From Monomorium pharaonis (Eukaryota > Arthropoda > Insecta > Hymenoptera > Formicidae): a DNA stretch of 64,000 nucleotides. The stretch is from the NCBI RefSeq assembly GCF_013373865.1, contig NC_050473.1, positions 14,206,783-14,270,782 on the forward strand, in the 5' to 3' direction. Positions 1 to 13,372 of this stretch are shown here, one piece after another; position 1 is the first letter of the stretch, and each line of letters starts with the position of its first letter. The notes beneath the pieces are model-generated. The model had not been told where the DNA came from, did no database searches, and worked only from the letters and a program-made list of their open reading frames with translations. A program made the translations under genes and the position numbers.

Positions 1-893
1 GGCCGCTCGCGGTCGGCACGCCGCAACAGTCATTATCGAACGTTGCCGAACCGATACTCCCGCGATTCAAATACAAACAGTCTATTTATTCTGTCTCATT
101 AACTCTGTATACTTTTATTGATTTCGAGGGAGCGACGATACACATCTGTTATTTAAAACCTAAAAAATTACTATAGTACAATATTAACAATTGGAATATG
201 CCAAAGCAAAACATTGCAAGTGCCTTTTCTTATAAATTTTCAGAACAAAGAAAAAGTTATCGTAATAACTAAAGGTATAAACAGCCATAGTCTCTGTAAA
301 AATTTGTGTAATCACGTTTTAATGTTAAAAATCATATTAAAGTAGTCAAAATTTCAAAATGTTAAAAGTCCAAATAAAAATCCACAGTTGCATCGTTAAT
401 TTTGTCGTTACTTATAGAAAATATGTGTACAGGAAAAGAATGGTTTTGCTAAAATGTCAAAAAATTTAGCTAGATAAAATATAGATCTGCAAATAATTGT
501 TGGACCATGAAATAATTAGAACGTTGAGAGAATGCAGAACGTTGAAACTGATTGTTAGAATGTCAAAACTTTTTATTAGCGTTGCTCATCATGTTTGGAT
601 GTCCGAACAAAATAATTTTCAAATCTATATCCAGTTAAAATTTATTATCCAATAAAAAAATTTTCAGAAGCTGTTGCAAAACTGCTCTTTTGGTACACAT
701 AACAGAACATAGCGATAAAACGTGTTGTTTTGTATTGTATTTGTACAATTTGGCACTTGCAATGTTTTGCTACAATATACTTCAATTAATAAAACCGCGA
801 TATGTCAATTTACATACGTGACCGAAAACAGCATATCGGATTAGTGCTGATCAGCGTTCCATTTTTACTTTCGTCGTCGTTTATCGAATGCAG
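1..893. other. Non-coding stretch upstream of the first DNAI3 exon, mostly intron
   Basis: No exon can be supported here. The first 60 bases are GC-rich and open in more than one frame, but I see no good splice donor and no match to the expected WD-repeat sequence, so they are left unassigned. The rest is AT-rich and is probably the intron before the exon starting at 894. It contains a 20-base perfect inverted repeat (205-224 and 752-771), listed separately. Confidence 0.5.
205..771. repeat. 567-bp element bounded by 20-bp perfect inverted repeats
   Basis: The bases agcaaaacattgcaagtgcc at 205-224 recur as an exact reverse complement at 752-771. Weaker similarity continues outward on both sides. 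No coding capacity is visible between the arms. This is the form of a non-autonomous DNA transposon (MITE) inserted in an intron. Superfamily unknown. Confidence 0.6.
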
Positions 894-2968
894 ATACACG
901 GCGTGCTCGTGGGGAATCATACGCCCGACCGTTCTGATATTGGGACGAATGGACGGCACCGTAGAAATATGGGATCTCGAAGTCAAGAGCCACGAGCCGA
1001 GTTTCACGCAGAGCCTGTCGGGGAGGATAATTACGGGCATCTACACGCACGAGCTGCCGCTGGAGCCGCAGTGTATCGGATTTTGCGACTTCAACGGCTC
1101 CTTAAGGACGTTCACCGCGCCGCGTGTCTTACTGACGTACGACGTGGGTGACGTCGAATGGATGAAAAAGTTCATCGACCGACAGGTTCAAAGGGTGAGA
1201 TAAAAAGGGACACGACGGCGATGTATCGACAGCAATATCGATTAAACGTCTAAACGAAGTAACATGAAATTTATGTCTCGCGAAAGGCAAATGTGTCTTT
1301 ATTAGACGGAAGGAATTGCATCAAAAGCAGTAAAAGCCATAATAATCAAATATTTTGCTCCAACGGAATAATCTAATTATTCCATTAAGAACAAAAAATA
1401 TACCGAAAAAATCATTAATGAAAATCGTATTCACGAAAAAAACTTTTCTGTTTCCACATGCAGTAATTTATCGTAAATTTTACTGTGTGCCAATAGCAGT
1501 AAAAATTTTTTTACTCCTTCTATCCAATTGTCTATTTCCGCGTATGATCAGATAAGCGAGTTTCAAGCCTGGCAGGAAACATGGCGCGAAGCAAATCTCG
1601 AGACTATCGAACTGAAGATGAGGTACGGTAAAATGAAGGAGGAGCAAAAGCGTTTGGAGGAAAAGATTAAAGCTGAGACAATCGAGGCGACAGAGCGCGT
1701 GATCACACCCAAGGAGCGAGCGGTATACGGTCGATCTAATATTCCACATTAACAAATAAATCTAATGATTTTCATTCTATTCATAGCACGGATAACCGCA
1801 GTCGGACGACTCGAACGTTTATAGCTGCTTAAATAACGGCAAATTCCCTGATGTCATTAGTTCAGTCGAGCTATGAAGGAAGCCGATCTCTCTCTTTTTC
1901 TGCTAAGTTAATTTCGTACTATTCACAGCGTCGGAAGCCCTGGCAGTTCCTCGAAGAAGCCAAGCAACGATGGATGTCAATGGAAGTAAAGCGCATGCAG
2001 CGACTGATCCTGGAGAAAAAAGGTCTGAGGAAAGACGTCCTCGAGAGGCAACGCGCGCCGATTCTCAGGTTGCGGCAGGAGGCGAGGACAAAGAAACGCA
2101 AGATACGCGAGATTCTGAATCTGCAGGACAAGATCTTTGAGGAAACGATCGCGTTCCTCTTCCCGGAGCAGTATCAGGAGCGCAGAGAAACTTTGTTGCC
2201 GCCTTTGCCAGTTTCTGTGGCCGACAGACGCTTAACGATCGACGAGTTCATTAAGAAGGAAACCGCTCTTCAGAAAGAAGTACGTCAAGGGAATCAATTA
2301 ATCTTACGGCAATCCTTTGCAAATAATTAGCGCAGTATTGCGCTTTATAAATAATATAAAAAGCATACGCTCGTAAAAAGTGTATACATTACGACGTAGA
2401 GTTAAGAAATCGATACGATCGCTCACAGACGATTAAACATATCGTAATAATGTTTTAAAGACGTTATACGAAGTGATAAATTTCTTTCTAAAATAGTCTT
2501 GCTTATATTTTTTATTTATTTAAAGTAGAAAATAGTGCAGATAGTGCAGATGATTTTTACCGACATACATTATATTGAAAAATTAACTTTGTTTTTTATG
2601 TATATGAAAAAAATTTATACTGTATTTTTTGCTAAAGTTCAATCTCTTATGGAAAATATTCTACATATCAAAGTATTTATCTCTAAGCGTGTCAATGACA
2701 TTAAATAATTATTCTTTTCATTTAGGAAGTTTTTGTCGATCCTGATGAAGAAATTATATACAATTTTCTGGAAGTGCAGACCGAGGCCCTGGCCAAATTA
2801 AAGATCACGCCTTTCGAACGCACGTTCAACTGGCGTAAAGTACTCGCGCAAGGGAAGTCGAGGAGAAGATCGATGGACATCGAACTCAAGAAGTTAAACA
2901 AGTCGAAGAAGATGTCCAAAGTGGACGGTGCTGTAAACGATGCATCACGTCTTGTCTACAGCGTATAA
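894..2968 (+). CDS. DNAI3: Axonemal dynein intermediate chain, DNAI3/WDR63-like, 3' part
   Basis: Four exons with matching phases: 894-1194, 1552-1722, 1929-2279 and 2726-2968 (stop TAA). Acceptors and donors are canonical; the first exon begins with the last base of a codon. The first exon encodes a WD40 blade with the patterns GRMDGTVEIWDLEVKSHEP and RPTVLILG, close to the last repeat of DNAI3/WDR63 as I recall it (GR-DG-IDIWDL, KTHEP). The later exons encode a highly charged, probably coiled-coil tail rich in Glu, Lys and Arg. In other animals this protein is an inner-arm axonemal dynein intermediate chain, so it should act in sperm flagella or sensory cilia. Upstream exons, including most WD repeats, lie outside the window. 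The tail after the last WD blade, roughly 250 residues, seems longer than in the vertebrate protein. DNAI4/WDR78 is a less likely alternative. Confidence 0.85.
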
Positions 2969-5900
2969 AACGTGTACGGAGATACGTCTCTATTTTACAT
3001 TTTGACTTGCGTTTTTTTTTTTTTTTCTGAGATGTCAGATTTGTAACTCAGATTTATACAGATTGATTTTTTAAGTCAATTTTGTTGGATTTGCAGAAGA
3101 GAAGAGAATTTACTGCACAAAAGATTTGATGTGCTAAACGGCATGACGCAGCGATTTCTGTATCAATTTATTTTTAAGTTGGACGACGTTAAAAGCTCGA
3201 ATGTGCAACAATTTTTACTAAGTTTAAATAACTACAATGTAATGTATTCAATTCAACGTAATTTTGTAACTCGTTCCACGAATCTACAATTATCATATAT
3301 TTTGTTAGTTATTTCTTTTTAGAAATATTTTCAATTTTAAAATTACGTCTAACATTTTGATTGCATTTCTGATAATGCACGTTTCAATGTAATAATGCTG
3401 TTGTAGAAAATAAAACTACGTATCTACGAGCGTCACGCAAGTTTACTTTCAGAGACCCCTTTTAATCCCTTTAATCAGAACTGTACTCGTGGCTGTACTA
3501 ATGGCCACCTTTGAAACAAGTAAAGTCCAGAGTCCACAAATATAATCTGATTTTGTAAGTTTACCGAATAAGGTGACGTAAGGAGAAAACGGGGTATTCC
3601 GGTCAATTCTCTTACCGTCGTATCTGAGAAAAGAGAAATGCGTATCTTTAGATATTTCCGGATATCGCAGGATCTAATGTGCAAGTCATCACGGTAATTG
3701 AATATGTCGATAAACATGAGATAAACATGACAGCGAAGAAAATGGAACGTTTAAAGATATAGAAGGGAGAGAATATTTTCTTCAATATTCACACAGATCT
3801 TTTATTAGAGTGTTACACATGAAAATTCAATTCTGTATTGATCTTAAAGCGATTTTATTAAAAAGAATTTCAACTGTATTTAATTACAATAATTTTACGT
3901 ATATCATTTACATCTTCATTTTATTCATAAAGATCTGGTGACATTGCAATCAATATATACGAAGTAATTACAGTAATGATGTCGCGTGGGTAAAAGAGGC
4001 AAATGTGACAGTTAAGGGAGACTGACGATCTTCGCTAGGGCGAAAAATGACGCAAAGGAATGTCTGGAAGCGGAAAAGACGAAGGGATGGAAGGTAGGTT
4101 GGTAGGTAGGTCGGCAGCACTCGACGATTTTTCATAATTAAAGCGGATTAAAACTCGGCAGCGGGACCGTAAATGAATTTGAAATTTCAAACTGGGTGCG
4201 CTCGCCTCCGCTTATCCGTCGCGTCCCCCGCTTTCCTTTTGTCATTCTTTCCCGTCGTAAACGGATCTACGAGGGACCGTGGCCACCAGCGCGACTTGTG
4301 TATGGCGAATTTACCTGCTTTTATTTCCCCGGAGTAACACACTTCCCCGATTTAATTTACCGCGATGTCTATTCTTTTGGCACAAATGATACTTTTAACA
4401 TCCAGATTCAAAGATACCCGTAATACTTTTGAAAATTATCCAAAATTAGACAGCCGATTACGAAAGTACGAATACACTCTAAAAGTAATATCTATAATTT
4501 TGGATAAAATAAAGTTCTACATATACAATGTGAAAACTTTACATCGCTATTGTCCAAGAAGTAAAAAAAACACAGCTTTAAACGAAAAAAACGTGTGAGC
4601 ACGCATTATAAAAAATATTCTCGGATTACGATATATATTGTTTAATGTTTTGATCTCTCTCTCTCGCATCTTTATTTTCTGCATGTGTATCGATACGCAG
4701 GATAAACGGGTTTAGCAGCAGAACGGCCTGCATGTTTGAAACATTGTAGCAATAAGACAAGTACCAGAAGGGCGAGAGCAATTTTCGACAAAGGTCGAAA
4801 ACAGTTTTGTACGCGGCGGGGGACAAGTTGTAATTACTCGAAATAGCGGTGCTTTGTTCTGATCCGCGCGTCAGACGTCGGGCGACGTCGACTCTCATTT
4901 CGACCCTTCCACCGTTGCGTACTTCTACTACCGTTGAAAGGTGAGTCTGCACGTGCTTCCATAATGGCGATAATGACCGTATAAAAATTACGCCGCGGGT
5001 GAAAAACAGGGAGGCAACAAAAGGCTCGTCGGGGAATAAAAGAATTTTACTCCCCTTACATCTACGCGACACGCATCTCTATGAATAATTATATTCACGT
5101 ATTAAAATAACTTATTTTCGAAGGTGCACACTTTCCTAAAATTACTTTACTTATGGATAAGACGACGACGTAATAGAGATTAATTATAATTAACAAAACA
5201 ATTAACAGAAATTATTCAAGAGTTTGAAGCGTGTAATGTATTGCCGTACAACTTTAAGAGTCTTTAAACGCTGTAAGTGAATGTTCAAAAACTATGTTTG
5301 CTCATTATCTTTAACACGCAACCAAATTTAGGAATAAGAGAATGGTAACATTTAATTACTTTTACGTGCACGTGAACTCCACAGCGCTCGGGAAGTTTGC
5401 GCGCCCTACGCGCGAGTTTCCCTTCAATTGCCCTTACTAGGTGGAGGTGAGAAAAGCGAGCGAGACAGAAAGAAGGGACGCGAATCAAGAGAATAGGATT
5501 AATAAATAGCAACGGATTATTATCGAAATGTAGAAATCGGAACACGGGCTGTGCCGGCAAGTTTCCGAAACTATCCGCACGACCTTCTGCAACTGACTGT
5601 CGCCTTATTGCCTAAGTTCGGAACATCCCAGAGAGAGGGTGGGTCACGTTCGTTCTTGCGTACAAGTATTTCTCTATTTTTCTCGCGACACAGGCTTCGC
5701 TTCTGCCTCCCTCTTCCTCTACCCAACCCCTTTCGGTCTCTCTCTCTCTCTTTTTCGCTTGCGCGCTTCCTTTTTGGAATTCGCTTTGTCCTGAACGATT
5801 CAAGTTTTCCCCGGGCCGGTCATGAACAGTATGCGCCGTACGGGACGATCGTTTTCGCAACTTTTCTCCCGCTTCCTTCCGCCGAACATTCGGTCCGTTT

Positions 5901-8900
5901 ACCCAACTGAAAATCATCGGCGACGTGGAACACTCGGCACTGGTTCAACTCTCACGTTCGTAGAATCTATTGCGCGGTTAAACAACCGGATATACATATG
6001 TGTGATATTCTATCGCATCCAAGAGTAAATCCAAGAGAAGAATTGGCAAGAGAGAAGAAATGTAATAGTAAAATTGTTCCATTACGATCAGCGCAACCGC
6101 GATGACGAATAGGCCAATGCATCACGTTCTTGGATCGATTACGATAAGAAAATACGTTTGCTTCATTTCTTTGAGTGCTATGCTACTTATGCACTTATGC
6201 GTGTATTCCTATTATTTGCAGTAGCCGAGAGGTATGTGAGTAGAGATATTTCTTTGACTTTTGTGTCAAAGTTTCAATGTTAAATGTATCATAAAAAATA
6301 TAATATGATCTCTTAAAATTTTAATTATTTTATGAATTATTTTTAGCTGCCCCGAGAAGAAATTGATTTTAAGTTCGTTAAAAATGTATTGTGAAAATTT
6401 TTAATATCTTAGTTTTACAATATTATACAATAAAATATAATATTCTGATCTAAGTATAAAAGATAAATTGTTCAACAAAAACCGCGGAAGTTTTGACAGA
6501 ATCATTATTTTAATTAACAACAAAAAAAACAAAAAGAATTACATGTGTCATCTTAATTTATTTTTTGTGCACGTATATTGCAACGTGATTAATTTTATTG
6601 CGAACCAACGTTTTACATTTTCATGTAAAAATACAACTTTTTTTTTTTTCAATATCTCACCTAGTTGTTTTCAAAATATATTCAGCTGTAACGTTATTTA
6701 CGCAAATGCAAATATATCAGTCAATTCTCTCTCGATCGTGTCTAAAAACGCGGATATCCCAATATGGACAAAAATGAAAAAAAAAGAGCGCTTTCTTTCG
6801 TCGCGACCGTAATATCGACGCTGACAGCACGACGGCGCGCGGTACTTTTAATTCTCTGCCAATTAATCTCTCTCGAAATCCATGAATTAGTCCCGGTTCG
6901 GAACCGCAGCTGTCCGTGGACGGGAGGAGGCTTTTCGGCGATACCGTCGCGTCGGTCCATCCGCGCGAGTGATAACGAGGATCGTAAAATTGCTACGGTG
7001 AACGATGGACGCGTCGATTATTGACGCAGCTGGGATTTGCCTGATACCAAAATCCGGTGTAAAAACCGTCGACCGTTCTGTTCACTTCATCCGGCATTTA
7101 CTCCGACGGATCAATTTTTAACGACACTCCCTACGAATCGGTAACGCGAGACGTAACTCGTCACAAGAAAAAAAAAGTGTATCGTATTGATCACATTGAT
7201 TTTTTCCCCCGATATTTTACGATTCTCTACTAGAGCGACAATTAAATTTTTTAATGAAATATCGTGGAAGTATTCTTGCAAAAAAATACAACGTATTTTA
7301 TGTTGATAGTTAACGAAAGTATTTGTTGCTGCGTTAATTTTATTTATAGATTAATAATATAATTTAAAATTATTTAAAAAGATAGTTATATTTCATATAG
7401 AAGGGAATTATCTTTATTACACTTTATGCTATTTTATTGTTCAACTATTATCATTTATTATATTATCATTTATTAATTTTATTACTCAATAAATAAATAA
7501 TAATATAATTTTTTCAGTTCTTTCTTATAATCAGCCCAGAAAAAATACAAATAACGGTTAGATATATATTCCAAATACACGATACTCTTAATGCCACTTG
7601 TAAAATTCAATAAAATTTTTTTTGATTCTCAACGTGTTCATACATAATTACAGAAATAGTTTTATGTTAATTATTTTAATTTAGATTGGCAATTCTTTTA
7701 GTGGTCAGACTGTGACGCGTTCCTGAAAGGCGTCGACATAGGAGCTCGGTATATTAACCTCGGCGCCGTCGACACCTCATACGGATCATTAACATTTCAC
7801 ACGTATCGTAGCAGCAATTAACTCCCCAAACGAGCTCTATAATTAATGAAGAGGGATGAAGGAATTGCATTGGCTCACTCCTCTGCGCAATCGACCAGGG
7901 AAAAGATTAAGAGCTCGGTCACACCCTTCTAGCTGCGGATTTCCATGATTCCCTTAAATACAATCAGTCCGCACATTTGTCTTACGCTTGACAACGCGAA
8001 ACTGATTGCCATCGGGATAAGTTATTAACTCATTCAATATCATCTTTAATAAAACTCCTGCTACATGTGAATTACTGCATGTAACCAATTGTATCGAGGA
8101 AATGACATGCAATGTCAATAAAGGATGAATAAAGATAACAACGCGTAGAAAGGAAATTGCATATGCATTCACTATTTTATATATACATTAGAGATATGCA
8201 ATATTCAAATGAAATGCGATTTGTCGATTCGCTGAAATGAATGATAATCTCGAACTATTAATTTATTATTAACGAACTTAAAAAGCTGCGTCGTCTCTAC
8301 ATGTAATACGCGAATGTGTTACATCACGTTGACCCTTCGTTAGAACGTGACATAAGCGCCGGCTTGTACGAGCAACCTAATTAATTCCAAGCGCGAAAAA
8401 GATTATTTAGCGGGGTAGGGGGAAGAGGGTGACATTGAACGTGCCTCGCGCTTAAATAAGATGAATCTCAGATTTACGAGAGTGGCGAGCGCGATATTTC
8501 AACGATAGCGGGCCACCTCATTTTCTCATTGTCTCTATTAACTACCGGGCATAGCCCGGAAATTTATAACTCAGACGGGAAAAGAAGCCGACCGGCGAGC
8601 TGAAGGAAGGAGGCCGTGCCCGCTGGCTCGACGACATCTTTTTTCTTAATTCATTTGCCGGGGATTATTCATCAGCCATTACGGCGCTAACGAAACGCGA
8701 AACGGCGCAAAACGGTGTGGTGAAGAGAGAGGGGAGGGGGTGGCAAAGTGTGCCGTCGCGATTGCCTTTCTACATTTCGAATGGGAATTTTACGGCGCGC
8801 GACTTTGACGGGAAAAAGGAGGACCAGGAGGAGAAGGAGAGACAGAGGAGGGCCTTTCGAATTGTTAATGCGCGAGAAGCTGTCTCGACTTCTTTCCATT

Positions 8901-11900
8901 AACTTTAGTAACTATGTAGCTGAAGATGTACCGCCCGAAGAAAACCGTCTCCCTGCCTCCTTCACTATTTCATCCTCTCGACTTTCCGTGCGTCCCCCTA
9001 CCAATTCTTACTCTCGTCCTCGTTATCCTTAATCTCGTTTGCACGGTAACTCGTGCCAAGGACGTTAGATAGAACGATACGATATCACGAAAGACCATCT
9101 GTGCCGCAGCACCCGATCGACGTTGCATTGCTAATGCAATAAAGGTCAAAGTTGAGAAGAGGAGAGTTCTGCTCTGGTCGATTAGAATGGTTAGAGAAGA
9201 GGTGTTATATCTCACGCTTATGCAATTCGTTTTGTTACGCGTACGTGACTCTCCTATGTCGAAATTGATTCCTATAAACAAAATGAACAACGATGTCGAA
9301 AATTGAAAACGAAAACTCTTTATATCACCAAGATACCGGCGAGAGCAACATATGAACATTAATAACATCAATTATAATTAATCTTTTAAAAAAAATAGTA
9401 CATACATATAGAAAGTGCATGTTAAAACAGTTTCAAAAGTATATTAACTCCAAATAACATGGAACATTCGTGTCGATTCCATTTCAAACCTCATAAATTT
9501 CTAGGAGACCCTTTTAATGATATGAATAACGTCTTTTTTTTTTTTTTAAGAAAACTTTAATGCAGTGGTGATATGAGCATAAAATGGCGATGTAAAGTTA
9601 TCTTTTAACCATTGAGGGAAAAAAGTTGTGAACGAGTGACTCGGATGTGTTATCGGAAAAAGGTATTTTATTTAATAAATAAATAAACATTTTTAAGCTA
9701 AATCTATATCGCATGCTCAAATGATTAAATGTTAATTGTCTCATTCGTCTCATCCACGTAATCCTAGACTGCTACCGTAGATGAATTTTCGCTTAAGTGC
9801 TAATTCAATTTAGTTTAATTTAATTATAAAATTCTGATAGTAAAATATTATTTATTAGAATTTTTTACAATAAAAGTGTTAGTTCATTTATATTCTACAA
9901 CATATATAAAATAAATAAAAATCTAAGAAAAATTCTTCAAAGTATTAAAAAATTCTAATTATATAGGTGAATTTTCACCTAGAATCATATTAACGTCAAA
10001 AAAATGTGAGTAGGTACTTCTACTTCTTAAAGCTTAATTGCCCGGAAGCATGTTCGACGACGCGTACAAAATGTCCGAACGACACCGGTAACATTTGTAC
10101 TCCGGTAACGGCAGTCTCGCGGAATCCAACCGGAAGGATAGTACATCTCGCGAGGACACGCGATAGCTTTGGTACCCGCAGCTGTGGCAACAGAACAACG
10201 GTCCGACACAAGAAGGACGAGCGGCGCAGCGCGCGCGTCCGCGTCCGGCATCGTTGAATTTCAAATCGCATCGTCGTAGGTACATCCTTTACGACACACA
10301 GTACAGAGAAATTCGAAGGGAGAAGGAAAAAGTAGCTCACGGCGAGAGAGCGCGTAGGACGGAAGGGAAAATTTACATGCAACGAGAAGAAGAGATACGA
10401 ACCGGCGGAAAGAGCAAAGGGCCAGGAATATATCCCAAACTTTTCAGGTCTCTTTTTTCAGAATTCCAATGAGTTCGTCGAAGTTGTGACTAGCTATATT
10501 TATATTGACACTTTGCAAATATAAAATTACACTCTTAATGGAATTAGGATAAAACTTGAGCTTTCTCAGGCGTCACAATTTTGCATGTCCGAGGCAAAGA
10601 GAGAGAGAACGTACGCTTTTCTCTACTTTATCTTTCTTGACATAAATTTCAAATATCGACATATCGACAGTGTGAGGCTCTAGTTTCAGTCGTTATTTCC
10701 ACGTAGATTCGCTTCTGTACAGTGTGAAGGAAGCTAGAAAGATGAAGAGAAATAAGAAAAGAGAGATAAGATAGAGGGTTGAGGTAAGGGGCATTCAATA
10801 AAAAAAAAAGCTAAATTTTTCTCGGCTACTAACTACCATCCTGGAAGGATTTCATTTATAGAATTCTGAAGTATTCATGCGCACGAATTTTCTAGTTTAG
10901 CTTATTTTTGCGTACAAAAATCTAAAATTATTTCAAGTAAGATTCATGTATCAAATTATATTTAATCTTTTCAGAGGTAAATGGCACGCAATGTTATGTA
11001 ATTCAGCTTTTAAATCTATTTTTATTTCCTTCATTCCTGTAACTTAATAAAATCTTTCTATTTCTTTATCTACTGCGGTTTATAATGCAATAATTTTACT
11101 TCTTATATGAAATACTTTCTTAGAATGAATAGGAATACCTACTACTTTAAAACGTTGAGACATTAGTGACGATATAAATGCACTTTAATCATAATATTCG
11201 CGGCAACAAGTAAAATAACACTTATCTATAGATTCGGAAAATTGCATCGAAAACTGTCGATGTGAAACGTTTAACCGTCGTCTCTCTCCGCTTGTCCCTT
11301 AGGGACAAACAAACAGAAGGAACTGAAATTCTCCCTCGGCAGCACTTTTCCTTCCTTTTTGTGAGAAACATCGAAGAAGCGTGAACGAGTCGGTTTTCTG
11401 TTTTCTTATGGGTTTCTCCATGACGGAGCGCGCGCCGGGAGTAAGAGGGTGTATCCCGTCGTGTTCTTTTTCCCCCTGTTTTTCGCGGGTTCGCTCCTTA
11501 AACCGCGCGTATATAAATCGTCGTGATAAATTTTCTGTTAATCTGCGAGCGTTAAAGTGCAGGCGGATTTTTGCCGATTAAGGCATCTCGGGAAGATTCC
11601 GCCGATTGTAGAATAGAATTTTGCGTGACACTTTTATCGAATACCGGAAAGAAAAGGAGAAAGACAGAGTGCACATTTTAAATTGAAATGCAATCAATCG
11701 TTCGAGAAAGAAAACTTTTCTGAAAACAAAGCACAATGCGAAATGAAACAATCGTTTGTTATATTTAATCACTCACGTACATTTTTTCAAGATTTTTTTT
11801 ACCTTACAGCCAGTTATAATTGTTAGAGAAGTATCTATTATTTTCTGGTTAAAAAAAAAAAGCTACGCGATTCTGATACGCTCTGGACATTGCATTGCGA

Positions 11901-13332
11901 TCGACTGGCGCGTGATTTATTGGCCTGTACCTGAACGTCGATCTTGATGCCAATGACGATGTCCATTTCGCGAAACATAAATGCGAAATGTTCCGTTGAG
12001 CGGAACAATTCGGGCGATCCATCGCCGGGTCCTTGCGTCCCATTGCATTGCTATTTGCTGAATTAGGCGGAATATTAAACGGGGCACTCGCAGCAGATGC
12101 CTCGTCGTCTGACGTCGACTTACGGCTTCGCCACGGAATCCTAGGGGGTCCCTACCTCGGTGCCCCTTGCTCTGCTGTCTTCGATTCGGATTATACAGCC
12201 CGGGGCGACGTGCGAGTGTTGGTACATGAGTGTGTGCAGCAATTTATCGGTTACCTAACGGGATGGCTATCGGTTATCGCTAATCGACGATCGCTCGGCC
12301 TTATTCGATTACACGCTAATCACTGGCTCGACCCGATCGATTACGGCTAGTCTACCGCTTCCGAACGTCCTGCGGCTATCGGTACCCCCGGTGCCGTGCG
12401 AAGATAAAGGGAGGAGAAATAAATATGCCCACCAACCCTGAAAAACCGTATTTTGACCGTGCGTCTTCTTTCTTTCTTTAGTACCAAAGAGACCAATAAT
12501 CGCGAGGATCACTTTATACTGCCTTTTAATCAAGTAAATCGTTTATTTTGTTATTTTACAAATTAATTATGCGAGACGTGTGAAAAAGTATACAAAGCTT
12601 TCGAGCGATTTGTATTGCCAACATTGCGCGAAATATTATTCATTTTTAATAAACATTTTTAGTAAGAGAAGAGAAAGATCGCTAAACATGTTATTATTTA
12701 TTAACATACACGTGTTAACGTAATCGTGAAATACCTGTTTGAGCAGTCAAAAACGAAGAAGATGCACAAGATACACGAGACGGTATTCATGGTATCATAA
12801 ACTCGCTGAAGATATTATGGAAAAGGAATTGCTCCGCGATGTAAATGCAATGTTTCTGTAATCGCCACGAACAAACTGGCAGGATTATCGCGAGGAACGC
12901 GCGCGAGCAGCGAAAAGAAGAGGAAATATCCGCAAAGAGACACCGGGATGAAGAGAATCGTACAAGATAAGCGTCCGTGACAAACGAATGGATTAATAAC
13001 AGCTGCTAGAATACTGTTAGCGACGTATTCTTGCCGTTCATCGTTTCTCTCCCTTGACGAAGAATGAATACGTAATAACAAAGAATACAAACGGTTCGTT
13101 GTTCTCCGGTGTAATATCGCGAGATTGCCCTGTTCCGCAAACAAACACGTTGAGACAACGAAGATTGCCACTTTGTCTTATCTACGTTTCGTTATCGATG
13201 ATTAGTCTTGCAATAACAGAATATTTTGTCACAAAGTTAAAATATTTCAAGTTTCTTCCAGATAAACTCGATTGTCGAGCAACTACCGACAACAATGATA
13301 ATTTATAATTTCATGTACATATATACAATCAG

Positions 13333-13335
<3 letters not shown>

Positions 13336-13369
<34 letters not shown>
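13336..13369. repeat. (TA)n microsatellite
   Basis: An uninterrupted TA dinucleotide run of about 16 units in AT-rich intergenic DNA. Confidence 0.95.

Positions 13370-13372
<3 letters not shown>

Noticed and set aside
4626..5072. Minus-strand frame of 148 codons
   Set aside because: No family motif, no splice context and no codon character that stands out. Treated as chance in a GC-richer island.
10006..10472. Cluster of overlapping frames on both strands, one with NCPEAC
   Set aside because: I checked it as a possible inotocin-like precursor; there is no CLITNCPRG-type core, signal peptide or dibasic cleavage pattern.
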